Below, piece after piece: positions 18,499-27,785 of a DNA stretch of 64,000 nt (the stretch's first letter is position 1; the number at the start of each line of letters is the position of its first letter). The position numbers and the translations under genes were made by a program. The stretch is from Haloprofundus marisrubri (lineage in GTDB: Archaea > Halobacteriota > Halobacteria > Halobacteriales > Haloferacaceae): positions 776,970-840,969 of the forward strand of contig NZ_LOPU01000029.1 of assembly GCF_001469955.1 (NCBI RefSeq), written 5' to 3'. The notes under the pieces are model-generated. The model saw nothing but the letters and a program-made list of their open reading frames with translations, had not been told where the DNA came from and did not search any database.

Positions 18499-18874
18499 AT
18501 CGTCTGCCGCACGACGCCGTCCCTCTGAGACGGCGTTCCGGTGCTATCTCACCGTACGTTTTCGTAGATATAACTGTTCGCCCAAAGATACTGTAAGAGA
18601 GTCTGAAATAACGGGTGGCGCACCCTCTCGCGAGCATGAGTTTCGGACACGACGTGAGAGTATTAGCCAGTTCGTAAGACACTCAGTCGAACGAGATTTT
18701 GATAGTAGGAGACACCTAAGCAGGATACTCCAGACGAGACTCGTTCGTGCGGCGGCCGCTGCGACAATGAGTGCGGCGGGAGTCGCGCTTCTCGTAGCGA
18801 CGGCCGGTCGCCATTTCTCGGTGGACGAGTTTTCGGGCGAAGTTACAAGCCCCGGTACGGGCTATCTGTACCCG
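18499..18874. other. AT-rich intergenic region with divergent promoters
   Basis: No convincing gene. The stretch near 18550-18660 is clearly AT-richer than its surroundings and should contain the promoters of the minus-strand kinase and the plus-strand small gene. A short stem (GGGTG-GCG-CACCC near 18614-18626) is present. A hydrophobic in-frame extension of the next gene begins at an ATG at 18767. Confidence 0.5.
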
Positions 18875-19159
18875 ATGGGTTCGAACACCGCGACGGACGC
18901 CGAACGAACACCTGTGGGTCGGCCGGCGGCCGGGCAGACGTGGTTCGACGTCATAGAGGACGTTATCGACACCGAAATCGACCGACAGGAGACCATTCAG
19001 TGTCGATTCGAGGAGTTGGAAGTCGACGTCCCCCTGCGGATGGAGTCGGACGCCGAAATCGCTCGGTGGCGATTCGACGGGACGGTCCGCGTCCACATCG
19101 AAGGAACACGCGGTCCGCTCTCGGAGTGGCTCCGCTTCTGGTACAGTCGACTCTCCTGA
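18875..19159 (+). CDS. conserved small haloarchaeal protein, HalOD1-like
   Basis: A 94-residue acidic protein (MGSNTATDAERTPVG ... TWFDVIEDVIDTEID ... RFEELEVDVPLRM ... ARWRFDGTVRVHIEGTRGPL). The pattern of one amphipathic helix followed by beta strands resembles small regulatory proteins that accompany haloarchaeal sensors, but no family can be fixed by eye. The start is uncertain: an ATG at 18767 would add 36 residues that look less haloarchaeal. It is divergent from the histidine kinase. Confidence 0.6.
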   Translation: MGSNTATDAERTPVGRPAAGQTWFDVIEDVIDTEIDRQETIQCRFEELEVDVPLRMESDAEIARWRFDGTVRVHIEGTRGPLSEWLRFWYSRLS

Positions 19160-19295
19160 CGCGACGAACTCGCCGCAACTCGGGTTCGTCGTCGCTTCTC
19201 GAAGGGCCGACCGTCGGCGGGAGACCGTCGACGTGGCGTCGTCAACGCAAAATCGTCGACGCGAGAATGATATACCATCCCTCCGTATCCGCGCT

Positions 19296-20297
19296 GTGGC
19301 CTCGATTCGCCGACGAGTAGTCGTCTTCGCTGTCTGTGTTCTCTTTCTCACCACCGGGTGTCTCGGCGTTCCGTCACCGCCCTCGGCAGGTGACGACTCG
19401 CCCGCCGCCGGCGACGTCCCGCTACCCGGAGAAGGTCCGGAACGAACGGCGACTGTCGTCGACGTCGTCGACGGCGACACGATTCGAATCGTCTACGCCA
19501 ACGGCACCCGCGACACCGCTCGTCTCCTCGGCGTCGACACGCCCGAAACCTACGGCGAGAGCGACCCGGCCGACTTCGAGGGCGTCCCCGACACCGAGGC
19601 GGGTCGCGCCTGTCTGAACGACTACGGCGAACGGGCCAGCGAGTACACGACGGAGACGCTGCTCGACGAAGAGGTGACGCTCCGGTTCGACGCGAACGAA
19701 CCGCGACGGGGATACTACGACCGTCTACTCGTCTACGTCGTCGTCGGTGGCGAGGACTTCAACTACGGTCTCGTCGCCGACGGCTACGCCCGGGTCTACG
19801 ACAGCCAGTTTACCGCCCGCGAGCGCTACTACGACGCCGAAGCGAGCGTACAGCAGGAGAGGCGAGGACTCTGGGAGTGTGCGACCGATGCCGGAGCGTC
19901 TTCGACCGGTGCGACCGGCGGGGCCGACGACTCAGATACTGTGGAATCCGACGTCGACGGCGGCGACTCGTCGCTCGTCGTCGCGTCCGTCCACGCCGAC
20001 GCTGCGGGCGACGACCGGCAGAATCTCGGCGACGAGTACGTCGTCTTCGAGAACACCGGCGACGAGACGCTCGACCTGACGGGGTGGACAGTGACCGACG
20101 AGGCAGGCAAGCAGTATCGCTTCCCCGATGGGTTTACCCTCGACCCCGCCGCGACGGTGACGCTACGAACCGGTGACGGTGAGAACACCCGAGAAACCGT
20201 CTACTGGGGTGCCAGCGGGCCAGTCTGGAACAACGGCGGCGACGAAGTCGTCGTCCGTGACGAGGCGGGACGAGTCGTCGCTCGCCGGTCGTACTGA
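19296..20297 (+). CDS. thermonuclease-family lipoprotein with lamin-tail domain
   Basis: A 333-residue surface lipoprotein. The N-terminus VASIRRRVVVFAVCVLFLTT is followed by a lipobox-like TTGC. The staphylococcal-nuclease domain spans about residues 50-190: VVDVVDGDTIRIVY, RLLGVDTPE (Ca-binding Asp and Arg), and RGYYDRLLVYVVVGG. The C-terminal 110 residues are a lamin-tail domain (VFENTGDETLDLTGWTVTDEAG). This combination suggests an extracellular DNase attached to the membrane. GTG 19296 is favoured because the signal peptide then starts normally; GTG 19233 would add 21 residues. Confidence 0.88.
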   Translation: MASIRRRVVVFAVCVLFLTTGCLGVPSPPSAGDDSPAAGDVPLPGEGPERTATVVDVVDGDTIRIVYANGTRDTARLLGVDTPETYGESDPADFEGVPDTEAGRACLNDYGERASEYTTETLLDEEVTLRFDANEPRRGYYDRLLVYVVVGGEDFNYGLVADGYARVYDSQFTARERYYDAEASVQQERRGLWECATDAGASSTGATGGADDSDTVESDVDGGDSSLVVASVHADAAGDDRQNLGDEYVVFENTGDETLDLTGWTVTDEAGKQYRFPDGFTLDPAATVTLRTGDGENTRETVYWGASGPVWNNGGDEVVVRDEAGRVVARRSY

Positions 20298-20395
20298 CGG
20301 GGTAGACTGGCGTGCTGGACTGCTGGGTTGGACTGACGAGTCGGACGAACCAGCCGCTCTCGGAGGGTTGTCGGCGAAAAATCGAACCCGTGGTC

Positions 20396-20587
20396 TCAGA
20401 CCGAGCGGCCGGTGACGTCGGTGCCGACGAGGTACGTGCCGGCGGTGAGCAGTGCTGCGGCGACGACGAGGATGATGCCACCGACGACGCCGGCGAACGT
20501 CGACGATGGCAGTGCGGTCGGCACGAAGCCGAGCGTTCCGACGACCATCATTCCGAGGCCGAGAGTTCCGTTCCGTGTAACGTCCAT
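20396..20587 (-). CDS. small two-helix membrane protein
   Basis: A 63-residue protein with two membrane helices (about 10-30 and 34-56) joined by a short loop with Pro and Ser. The N-terminus MDVTRNGTLGLGMMVVGTLGF is typical of tiny haloarchaeal membrane proteins. It overlaps no other real gene. Function unknown. Confidence 0.65.
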   Translation of the reverse strand: MDVTRNGTLGLGMMVVGTLGFVPTALPSSTFAGVVGGIILVVAAALLTAGTYLVGTDVTGRSV

Positions 20588-20738
20588 ACTCCGGCTATAT
20601 CGTCCCCGGCATAATGGATTTCGTTTTCGTCTCGTGAGTGTGATGCGGTGCGAACCGCTAGCAGACGTCGATTTCCGGACTCCAAGGCGCTATCGGGGGA
20701 ACGATTATGTCGTCGCTTGCCCACGATTGCGACAGAAG

Positions 20739-21461
20739 ATGAGCATCGACATCGAGTCCGACCTCCGGTACCCGACGACGGCCGACGACTGGGTGACGAC
20801 GCAACTCGTCGGTGCGCTCGTTACGTTCGTCGGTTTTCTGCTGTTGTTTCCGTTGTTTCTGATTTTGGGCTACTACCTCCGCGTCGCTCGCCGGACCATG
20901 GAGGGTGACGAGACGCCCCCGTCGTTCACCGACTGGGGGACGCTGTTCGTCGACGGGGCGAAAGCCGCCGCCGTTCTCTTAGCCTACCAACTCGTCCCGA
21001 TACTGGTGTTCGCGCTCACGGCCGTTTTCGTTCTCGTCCCGGTGTTGACGAACGGGGACGTGGCGTTCGGCGTGAGCGTGCTCGGGGTCGTCGCCGGACT
21101 ACTCGTTTCGATGCTTCTCTCGCTCGTCTTCGGCTACTTCGGCATCGCTGCCGCTCTCAACGTCGCCTACGAAGGTTCGGTCCGCTCGGGGTTCGAGTTC
21201 GGCCGCATCGCACGTGTCGCGTTCAGCCGTGAGTACGCGGTACAGTGGCTCTACGCGTTCGTTCTCTCGGTGGGTATCAACGCCGTCCTCGGCGTCGTCG
21301 CGGCGGTTCCGCTCGTTCAGTTCGCGTTGGTGCTTTTGACCCCGCTCGTCAGTTTCTACGTCGGTGTCGTCACCGTGCGAATCTACGGCCGTGGATACGC
21401 GGCGGCGCTGGACGCGGCCGCTTCCCGAGCGGACCGAACGCGGGCGGAGACGACGCCGTAG
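20739..21461 (+). CDS. DUF4013 family membrane protein
   Basis: A 240-residue protein with about five membrane segments. DUF4013 signatures are visible: the GYYLRVARRTMEGDETPPSFTDW segment split around residues 48-70, and later YGRGYAAALD at the C-terminus. The ATG at 20739 begins MSIDIESDLRYPTTADDW, which is the usual family start. Function is unknown. It converges with the DUF1684 gene, 15 bp away. Confidence 0.88.
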   Translation: MSIDIESDLRYPTTADDWVTTQLVGALVTFVGFLLLFPLFLILGYYLRVARRTMEGDETPPSFTDWGTLFVDGAKAAAVLLAYQLVPILVFALTAVFVLVPVLTNGDVAFGVSVLGVVAGLLVSMLLSLVFGYFGIAAALNVAYEGSVRSGFEFGRIARVAFSREYAVQWLYAFVLSVGINAVLGVVAAVPLVQFALVLLTPLVSFYVGVVTVRIYGRGYAAALDAAASRADRTRAETTP

Positions 21462-21476
21462 CGGCGTCCGAGAGAA

Positions 21477-22049
21477 TCACCCCTCGAAGCGCTCGCCGGC
21501 CGGAATCACCACGTCCAGCCAGTTTTCTTCGGGCGGAAGCGGACAGGCGAACGTCTCGCTGTAGGCGCAGAACGGGCTGTACGCGAGATTGAAATCCAGT
21601 ACCACCTCGTCGCCGTCTTCGAGTTCCCGACTCGGCTCGAACTCCATGTATCGGCCACCGTGGTACGTCTGCTGTCCGGTCGTCTTGTCGCGGAACGGGA
21701 CGAAAAGCGACTGTGAGTCGTCGGACTCCTGTCGGTACCCCGCGAGCGTCTGCGTCTCACCGCTGGCTTCGAACTCGAACGTCACCACGCGGAGATAGCG
21801 GACGTTCGGCCCGTTCGTCGTCTCCATCTCGACGGGCTCGGGTTGGTCGTGCGTCGTCACCGTCGCCTCGACGCGGTAGTCGGGGTCCGGGTCGAAGTAC
21901 TCCAAGCCGTCGAACTCCTCTCGTTTCTCCGGCGGAATCGGTGACTGCGGGTGGTCGGCGAAGAAGTCGTTCTTCTGTTCTCGCTGTTTTTCGACCTGCG
22001 TGCGCCACTCCTCGACACCGACTTCGGATTCCGATTCGCTGTCGCTCAT
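21477..22049 (-). CDS. DUF1684 family protein
   Basis: A 190-residue soluble protein. The family core is visible: KNDFFADHPQSPIPPE, LEYFDPDPDYRVEAT, then YHGGRYMEFEP, VVLDFNLAYSPFCAYSETFACPLPPEENWL. The His-Gly-Gly-Arg-Tyr and NPSCAY-like motif (here YSPFCAY) are invariant positions. Function unknown; sequence has no signal peptide, so it acts in the cytoplasm. The ATG at 22049 gives the acidic N-terminus MSDSESESEVG. Confidence 0.9.
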   Translation of the reverse strand: MSDSESESEVGVEEWRTQVEKQREQKNDFFADHPQSPIPPEKREEFDGLEYFDPDPDYRVEATVTTHDQPEPVEMETTNGPNVRYLRVVTFEFEASGETQTLAGYRQESDDSQSLFVPFRDKTTGQQTYHGGRYMEFEPSRELEDGDEVVLDFNLAYSPFCAYSETFACPLPPEENWLDVVIPAGERFEG

Positions 22050-22147
22050 GAGATTCCGTTGCCGACGCCGACACAAATCGGTTGGGACCGCGGCGCGTGT
22101 CTCGGGTGCGAGGCCGGGTGGTTCGCTCTCTCGACGTATCCGATTTC

Positions 22148-23122
22148 TCAGTTCGATTTCGCGTCCGCGAGTCGGTGGAACTGCGCGTCGGTGAGCGAGA
22201 TATCGCTTGCGACGAGGTTCTCTTCCAGTTGCTCGGGGGTTCGCGCGCCGACGATGGGCGCGGTCACCTGGTCGTGGTGCATCAACCACGCGAGACTCAC
22301 CTGTGCGGGCGTCGCGCCGACTTCCTCGGCGACGGCTTCGACGGCTTCGAGCGCGTCGAAGTTCTCGGAGGTCAGATACGAGTCCGCGAACTGCTGGTCG
22401 TTGGCCGCCCGCGAGTCCTTCGGTGGACTCTCGTTTCGGCTGTACTTGCCCGTCAGGAAGCCGCCGGCCAGCGGCGACCACGGGACGACGCCGACGTCGT
22501 AGTGTTCGCACATGTCGAGGTAGTTGCCTTCTATCTCGCGATTTGCCACGTTGTACCGCGGTTGCGACAGCGAGAACGGTTCGTAGCCGCGCTTGTCGGC
22601 GAGTTCGTTCGCCATCGCCACTTTCCAAGCGTTCGGTTCGAGCGTCGACGCGCCGAGGTAGTTCACTTTCCCGTCGCGGACGAACTCGTCGAGCGTCCGC
22701 ATGAACTCGCGGGCGGGGGTGTCGTCGTCCCATCGGTGGACGTACAACACGTCGACGTAGTCGGTTCCGAGTCGTTCGAGAATCTCGTCGACGTTGTTGC
22801 GGAGGTGTTTGCGGTTCAGCCCGCGGCCGTTCGCGTGGTCGCTCGTCGGCCAGTAGATTTTGGAGGCGACGACGAACTCCTCGCGGTCCCGCTCGGCTAA
22901 CCAGTCGCCGATATACTCCTCGCTTCGTCCCTCGCCGTACATGTCGGCGGTGTCGATGAACGTCCCGCCGGCGTCGGCGTAGGCGTCGAGCAACTCGTGG
23001 GCTCGCTCGCGGCCGACTTCGAGGTCACCGTCGTCGTTTCGCCGCCCGAAACGCCACGTCCCGAACGCGAGTTTGCTCACCTTCGTCCCGGTGCGACCGA
23101 GCGGAACCGTATCGAGAGACAT
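22148..23122 (-). CDS. aldo/keto reductase
   Basis: A 324-residue TIM-barrel NADPH-dependent reductase. The catalytic tetrad is readable: Asp in FIDTADMYGEG with the Tyr two residues on, Lys in VVASKIYW, and His in VLYVHRWDDDTP. The cofactor-binding end is WSPLAGGFLTGKY and later VGARTPEQLEEN. Substrate not predictable. Cytoplasmic. It has its own 230-bp upstream spacer. Confidence 0.92.
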   Translation of the reverse strand: MSLDTVPLGRTGTKVSKLAFGTWRFGRRNDDGDLEVGRERAHELLDAYADAGGTFIDTADMYGEGRSEEYIGDWLAERDREEFVVASKIYWPTSDHANGRGLNRKHLRNNVDEILERLGTDYVDVLYVHRWDDDTPAREFMRTLDEFVRDGKVNYLGASTLEPNAWKVAMANELADKRGYEPFSLSQPRYNVANREIEGNYLDMCEHYDVGVVPWSPLAGGFLTGKYSRNESPPKDSRAANDQQFADSYLTSENFDALEAVEAVAEEVGATPAQVSLAWLMHHDQVTAPIVGARTPEQLEENLVASDISLTDAQFHRLADAKSN

Positions 23123-23355
23123 GCCCGAACGTGCGTGGAGTGGGCGCTAAAGTACCCCGCATTCGACGACGTGAGAGTGGACAGAAAGGACGTGCACAGG
23201 AGGAGAGAACCGGACGAGAGGAACTCACAGATGTGGAGTGGCGAAGAGAGCGAAAGGAGATGAGAGACAGAGAGACGTCGTAGCAGCGGGGGAACCACAG
23301 GGCGGCAGGTCCCACGGAAGTCGGGGGAGGGGGAACCGTGGCCGTGGTGGGAGCG
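23123..23355. other. purine-rich intergenic spacer
   Basis: The plus strand from about 23165 to 23275 is strikingly purine-rich (runs such as GAGAGTGGACAGAAAGGA and GAGAGAGACG alternate with AGGAGGAGAG). Both flanking genes are on the minus strand, so the transcript side would be pyrimidine-rich. No credible gene; a 73-codon minus frame (23077-23298) has non-haloarchaeal composition. Confidence 0.5.
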
Positions 23356-23616
23356 TTACTGCTTGTGGCCGTGACCGACCACGAGGGCGACGATGTTTGC
23401 GACGAACAGCACGGGCAGCAGTTCCATACCCGCGCCGAACACCGTCTCGCCGGCGATGAGCGGGATGTAGAAGAACGGCAGCGCGATTGCGGCCCAGAAG
23501 GCCGTAAACTGCACCGGCCGCGTGAGGATGCGGGCACCGAGACTGTTGGAGAACTCGTCGACGGCGCTGTTCGATTGGCGGGGGCGTTCGTTCTTGAGTG
23601 GGGAGGAGTTGGACAT
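23356..23616 (-). CDS. small two-helix membrane protein
   Basis: An 86-residue protein. A polar N-terminus (MSNSSPLKNERPRQSNSAVDE) precedes two membrane helices (about 40-58 and 63-80) and a short tail VGHGHKQ with two His. ATG 23616 is chosen over an ATG four codons upstream. Function unknown. Confidence 0.65.
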   Translation of the reverse strand: MSNSSPLKNERPRQSNSAVDEFSNSLGARILTRPVQFTAFWAAIALPFFYIPLIAGETVFGAGMELLPVLFVANIVALVVGHGHKQ

Positions 23617-23996
23617 GGGACCTCTCACTTTCTCGTATAACTCAAGGGGTCATATAGGGGGGAGAGCGTTGAGCCGAGTTCGGTCAGTTTTAGCGTTGAC
23701 CAGTTTCCTAACTGACCTTTCACGAAGTCCTGAGAAAAGAGTTAAAAGTTTATCGAGCTCTCTCATCCTTTTTCTCCACTCTCGAAAGACTGTCTTGCTG
23801 GGTAGAGTATTCTCTCGAATTGAACGAATTGGAGCGCGTAATCTGTCGAATCTGACCTATCATCGTGCGTGAGGACTCGTGGGCGCGGTGACGGCTCGTG
23901 CGAACTCCTCTCTCGGAACGGCATCGACCCCCCAACGGCGACCACAAAAACCTCCGCCTGCACAACAGTCAACCGGCGGGCGCGTGAGAGTCGGCT
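23617..23996. other. AT-rich intergenic region with inverted repeat
   Basis: No gene. The stretch 23630-23870 is AT-rich. It contains the inverted repeat GTCAGTT (23684-23690) / AACTGAC (23709-23715), and a TATATAGG-like element near 23651 on the strand that would serve the minus-strand gene. The right end should hold the promoter of the asparaginase gene. Confidence 0.5.
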
Positions 23997-24962
23997 ATGC
24001 CAGACGTACGCGTGCTCAGTTGCGGCGGGACGATTGCCAGCGAACCGAGCGAGACGGGGGCGGCCCCGGCGAAACGCGGCGCAGACCTGCTCGAAGCGGT
24101 GCCGGAACTCGACGACTACGCGACGGTTACCGCCGAGGAAATATCCTCACATCCGGGGTTCGACATGCGATTCGCCGACATCGCCGCCGTCGCTGAAGCC
24201 GTCGAAACCACCGACGCCGACGGGTTCGTCGTCACGCAGGGAACCGACACGCTCGCGGATACGGCGTACGCGCTCTCGTTGCTTCTCAACGCCGACGTTC
24301 CGGTGGTCGTCACCGGGTCACAGCGCCGGTTCGACGAGGTCGGAAGCGACGCGCCCGCAAACCTCCTGACGGCGGTCAGAGCGGCCACTTCGCACCGGTT
24401 TTCCGGTGCGTTCGTCGCCTTCGACGACGAACTCCACCTCGCTCACGACGTCGAGAAGACACACACGAACGCGCTCTCGACGTTCAAATCCCCCGGGAAA
24501 GGCCCGGTCGCCTCGTTCACACGGTCGGAGACGCACGTCCACCGTGCCGCCGAGAGCGAGTCCTCGGAGGCCGCGTCGCTTCCGGTCTCGGCCGCTGCCG
24601 ACGCCTCTGCCACGGTCCCAGTCGTCCACTCGGGCATCGGTGTCACCGGCGACGAACTCGATAGAGCGGTCGACGCCGGTGCCGACGGTGTCGTCGTCGA
24701 GGGAACGGGTCTCGGTAACGTCGCCAGCAGTCTCGGCGACGCCGTTGCACGCGCCGTCGAGACGGTCCCTGTCGTCGTCAGTTCGCGATGTCACGCTGGG
24801 CCGACCGACCAAGTGTACGGCACCGGTGGCGGCGGCGTAACGCTCCGCGAACACGGTGCGCTGTTCTCGGGTGACCTGCCGACCTCGAAGGCACGAATCA
24901 AACTCCTCTTGGCGCTCTCGGCGGGTATCGACGACGACGACCTCGCCGCACTGTTCGACTGA
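23997..24962 (+). CDS. ansA: L-asparaginase
   Basis: Hydrolyses asparagine to aspartate and ammonia. A 321-residue protein with the asparaginase/glutaminase fold: LSCGGTIASEPSETG carries the first catalytic Thr (in GGTIA), and VTQGTDTLADTAY carries the Thr-Asp pair. VVTGSQRRFDEVGSDAPANL is the next conserved loop. Unlike GatD (2255-3502), it has no N-terminal GatD-type beta domain and no NHTSRRDAF motif, so it is the metabolic enzyme. No signal peptide, so cytoplasmic. Confidence 0.9.
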   Translation: MPDVRVLSCGGTIASEPSETGAAPAKRGADLLEAVPELDDYATVTAEEISSHPGFDMRFADIAAVAEAVETTDADGFVVTQGTDTLADTAYALSLLLNADVPVVVTGSQRRFDEVGSDAPANLLTAVRAATSHRFSGAFVAFDDELHLAHDVEKTHTNALSTFKSPGKGPVASFTRSETHVHRAAESESSEAASLPVSAAADASATVPVVHSGIGVTGDELDRAVDAGADGVVVEGTGLGNVASSLGDAVARAVETVPVVVSSRCHAGPTDQVYGTGGGGVTLREHGALFSGDLPTSKARIKLLLALSAGIDDDDLAALFD

Positions 24963-25016
24963 GTTCTACTCGCCTCCGACCGATTCTTTACCCGCGACGC
25001 CGACTGTTCGGCCGAT

Positions 25017-25295
25017 ATGGCCGACCTCAACCCCATCGCAAAGCGCATCCACAACGTTTCGCCGAAACCCGTTCGACTCACGCTCTCGGACGACTCCACC
25101 GCCGTCTACCAGTTCTCGGGAACGCAGTTCTTCCAGCAGGAGTTCCAAGGCGAGGGAACGTGTGAGGACGACGACGCCGAGTACCGACTCATCACGAGCG
25201 AGGACAACGAATCGGTGCTACTCGGTCGAAAAGGCCTGGAAGACGACGGCTGGTCGATGGTCGGCGAAGTGGTCGAAGCCGAGCGAGCGGAGTAG
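25017..25295 (+). CDS. conserved small acidic haloarchaeal protein
   Basis: A 92-residue soluble protein (MADLNPIAKRIHNVSPKPVRLTLSDDSTAVYQF). It appears to be an all-beta protein with alternating strands and an acidic tail. It starts 55 bp after the asparaginase gene, and may be co-transcribed. No known motif; the composition and the haloarchaeal-type acidity argue that it is real. Confidence 0.75.
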   Translation: MADLNPIAKRIHNVSPKPVRLTLSDDSTAVYQFSGTQFFQQEFQGEGTCEDDDAEYRLITSEDNESVLLGRKGLEDDGWSMVGEVVEAERAE

Positions 25296-25322
25296 CGCGA
25301 AAGAGTCGAAGGACGCCGACGC

Positions 25323-26243
25323 TTACGACATCTCGGCCGGTCGCCCGACCAACTGTTCGCGTATCGCATCGCGTTTCAACAGCACGAACCCGCCGAAGAT
25401 GAGCAGAAAGCCGAACGCCGTCTCCGGATTCAGCGACTCCTGCAGGACGAGATACCCCGAAATCGCCGCGAAAATCGGAGCGACGTAGGAGACGAGGTTG
25501 ATTTCGATAGCGCCCAGTCGGTCCAACAGGTCGAAGTAGACGAGAAAGCCGATTGCGCTCGCCGCCAGTGAGAGGTACAGAAGCGCCGCGACGCCGCGCG
25601 TCGTCCACGTGATTTCGGCGACCGACTCGCCCATCCCGAGCGAGACGACGTGCATCAGCGCCGCGCCGCCGAGCATCGCCCACGCCTCCATCGTCTCTAT
25701 CGGGAGGCCGTCGTCGATGCGCTGGGTCAGGACGCTCCCGAACGCGAACGCCGTCGCGGCCCCGAAGACGAGCAGTTTCGACACCGTCGCGCCGCCGAGC
25801 AGGTTGTTCGGGTCGAGTTCCGAGAGCACGGCGACGCCCACCAGTCCCAGCAACAAGCCGACGACGCCGACGGCGGTGAGACGTTCGCTCGGGAGCAACG
25901 CCCGAGCGAACACCGTCGTCAGCACGGGGCTGAGACTTACGAGAACCGCCGCGGTGGCGCTCGTCACCGGACCGTTCTGACCGACGAACAGGAGGACGTG
26001 GTACGCCGCGATGAGAAACACCGCCGCGATGGCGACGACGGTCCACTGCTTGCGGGTTCGCGGAACGGGGTCGTCGACGACGTACGCCGCGTAGCCGAGC
26101 ATCAGTACGCCTGCGATGTCGTATCGCAGCGCCGCGAAGAGAACCGGCGGAAACGACGCCAACCCGGCGTTGATTGCCATGAACGCCGACCCCCAGACGG
26201 CCGCCAAGAAGAGAAACAGGAGTGCGTTCCGTGTCTGAGTCAC
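25323..26243 (-). CDS. EamA-type (DMT superfamily) transporter
   Basis: A 306-residue membrane protein with ten helices in two EamA repeats. The first repeat starts LLFLFLAAVWGSAFMAINAGL. GPVTSATAAVLVSLSPVLTTVFA is the typical helix 3-4 region. The second repeat has LYLSLAASAIGFLVYFDLLDRLGA and VAPIFAAISGYLVLQESLNP. Such permeases export amino acids or other metabolites; substrate unknown. GTG 26243 is chosen because it starts right before the first helix; the annotated-looking longer frame begins with a basic, unlikely stretch. Confidence 0.9.
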   Translation of the reverse strand: MTQTRNALLFLFLAAVWGSAFMAINAGLASFPPVLFAALRYDIAGVLMLGYAAYVVDDPVPRTRKQWTVVAIAAVFLIAAYHVLLFVGQNGPVTSATAAVLVSLSPVLTTVFARALLPSERLTAVGVVGLLLGLVGVAVLSELDPNNLLGGATVSKLLVFGAATAFAFGSVLTQRIDDGLPIETMEAWAMLGGAALMHVVSLGMGESVAEITWTTRGVAALLYLSLAASAIGFLVYFDLLDRLGAIEINLVSYVAPIFAAISGYLVLQESLNPETAFGFLLIFGGFVLLKRDAIREQLVGRPAEMS

Positions 26244-26342
26244 GCCGAATCTGGTCGGGCAGGGGGCCTGTAGCTTTCGTTTGCGGCGTGGCAAACCGGT
26301 TTTAGCCTCGTCGGTGCAGGCCCCGCCGCAGGACGCTACGGT

Positions 26343-27785
26343 TCAGTCCGCCTCTGCGCCCGTCTCGTCGTTTCCGACGACGCCGGACTCCGGATGCGCT
26401 CGGACCGGTTCGCGGTCGACGGGCGCGTCGGCCGGTTGCTCGTAGAGGTGACACGCCGCCGGATGCGTGCGTTCTTGCAGTAGCGGCCGCGTCGTCTCGC
26501 AGACGCTCTCGAAGCGTTCGCGGAGAATAGCGATTGCCTCCTCCGTGTCGCCGTTCGACAGCGCCTCCAGCGCCTGCTCGACGGCCGCTTCGTCGTCGCC
26601 GGTCAGTTCGTGGCTGAAGAACTCCTCGCGGAGGTGGCTTTTGAACCCCGGTTTGTCGGCCTCCTCGTCCGCGTGACTCCACGCCGCCTCGGCGTCGAAC
26701 TCGTCGCGTTCGAGGCGGTCTCTGAGGTCCATCACCTCCCGATACGCCTCCTGTGAGAGCGTCACGTCGCCCGGTGGAATGACCTGCGGACAGCGCGTCC
26801 GGAAGCGACAGCCACTCGGCGGGTTCCGCGGACTCGGCACGTCGCCGGCCAGCGGTTCGACGTGTCGGCCGCTCTCGGACACCGCCGCCCGCGGCACGCT
26901 CTCCAACAGCGCTCGGGTGTACGGATGCTGTGGGTCGTCGAACAGTTCGTCGGTCGGGCCGAGTTCGACGATGTTGCCGAGATACATCACCGCCACCCGG
27001 TCGCAGATGTGGCGAACCACCGAGAGGTCGTGGGCGATGAACAGGTAGGTGAGGCCGAACTCCTCCTGCAAGTCGTCCAGCAGATTGAGGACCTGCGCCT
27101 GCACGCTCACGTCGAGCGCCGACACGGGTTCGTCGAGGACGATGAACTCCGGTTCGAGTGCGAGCGCACGAGCGATGCCGACACGCTGGCGTTGCCCGCC
27201 GGAGAACTCGTGCGGGTAGCGTTCGACGTGGTTCGCCGAGAGACCGACCCGTTCGAGCAGTTCGGCGGCTTGGTCGATACGCCACTCGCGCTTCGAGCGG
27301 CCGTCGTCGGGCGACTCCTCGGGCAACCCGTGGATGCGGTACGGCTCTGAGATGATTTCGCCGATGGTCATCCGTGGGTCGAGACTGGAGAACGGGTCCT
27401 GAAAGACGATTTGGGCGCGCCGGCGGAACTCGGTCCGCTCGTCGCCATCCATCTCGTAGACGTCTTCGCCGTCGAACTCGACGCGGCCGTCGGTCGCATC
27501 TCGCAGTCGCAGCAACGTCTCGCCGGTGGTCGACTTCCCACACCCGGATTCGCCGACCAGTCCGACGGTCTCACCCTTGTGGACGTCGAAACTAATCCCA
27601 TCGACGGCTTTGACGCTCTCGGACTCGCGGCCCAACAGTGTCTCGAACAGCGAACTGCCCTCGCCGTAGTACTTTTTCAGGTCGCGGACGCGAAGTAGCG
27701 GTTCGCCGTCGGTCGTGGCGGGCCGTCCGCCGTCGGTCGTGACAGTTCGCTCGCCGTCGGTCGTCGACTGGTGGCGTTCAGGCAT
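26343..27785 (-). CDS. dipeptide/oligopeptide ABC transporter ATPase (DppF-like)
   Basis: The second ATPase of a five-gene uptake operon. A 480-residue protein with Walker [11 protein letters not shown]-loop [11 protein letters not shown], signature [15 protein letters not shown] and Walker [13 protein letters not shown], then the oligopeptide-binding C-terminal domain ([12 protein letters not shown]). An acidic helical insertion of about 110 residues near the C-terminus is a haloarchaeal feature. Residues 8-32 are a linker with an 8-residue in-frame repeat (TTDGExxx) encoded by a 24-bp tandem repeat. Its ATG overlaps the stop of the upstream ATPase by 8 nt. ATP hydrolysis powers import through the two permeases. 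Confidence 0.94.
   Translation of the reverse strand: MPERHQSTTDGERTVTTDGGRPATTDGEPLLRVRDLKKYYGEGSSLFETLLGRESESVKAVDGISFDVHKGETVGLVGESGCGKSTTGETLLRLRDATDGRVEFDGEDVYEMDGDERTEFRRRAQIVFQDPFSSLDPRMTIGEIISEPYRIHGLPEESPDDGRSKREWRIDQAAELLERVGLSANHVERYPHEFSGGQRQRVGIARALALEPEFIVLDEPVSALDVSVQAQVLNLLDDLQEEFGLTYLFIAHDLSVVRHICDRVAVMYLGNIVELGPTDELFDDPQHPYTRALLESVPRAAVSESGRHVEPLAGDVPSPRNPPSGCRFRTRCPQVIPPGDVTLSQEAYREVMDLRDRLERDEFDAEAAWSHADEEADKPGFKSHLREEFFSHELTGDDEAAVEQALEALSNGDTEEAIAILRERFESVCETTRPLLQERTHPAACHLYEQPADAPVDREPVRAHPESGVVGNDETGAEAD
27701..27764. repeat. 24-bp tandem repeat in the N-terminal linker of the DppF-like gene
   Basis: The 13-mer CGCCGTCGGTCGT occurs at 27704-27716, 27728-27740 and 27752-27764, exactly 24 bp apart. 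In the gene it codes the residues TTDGExxx. Period is a multiple of three, so copy number can vary without shifting the frame. Confidence 0.8.
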
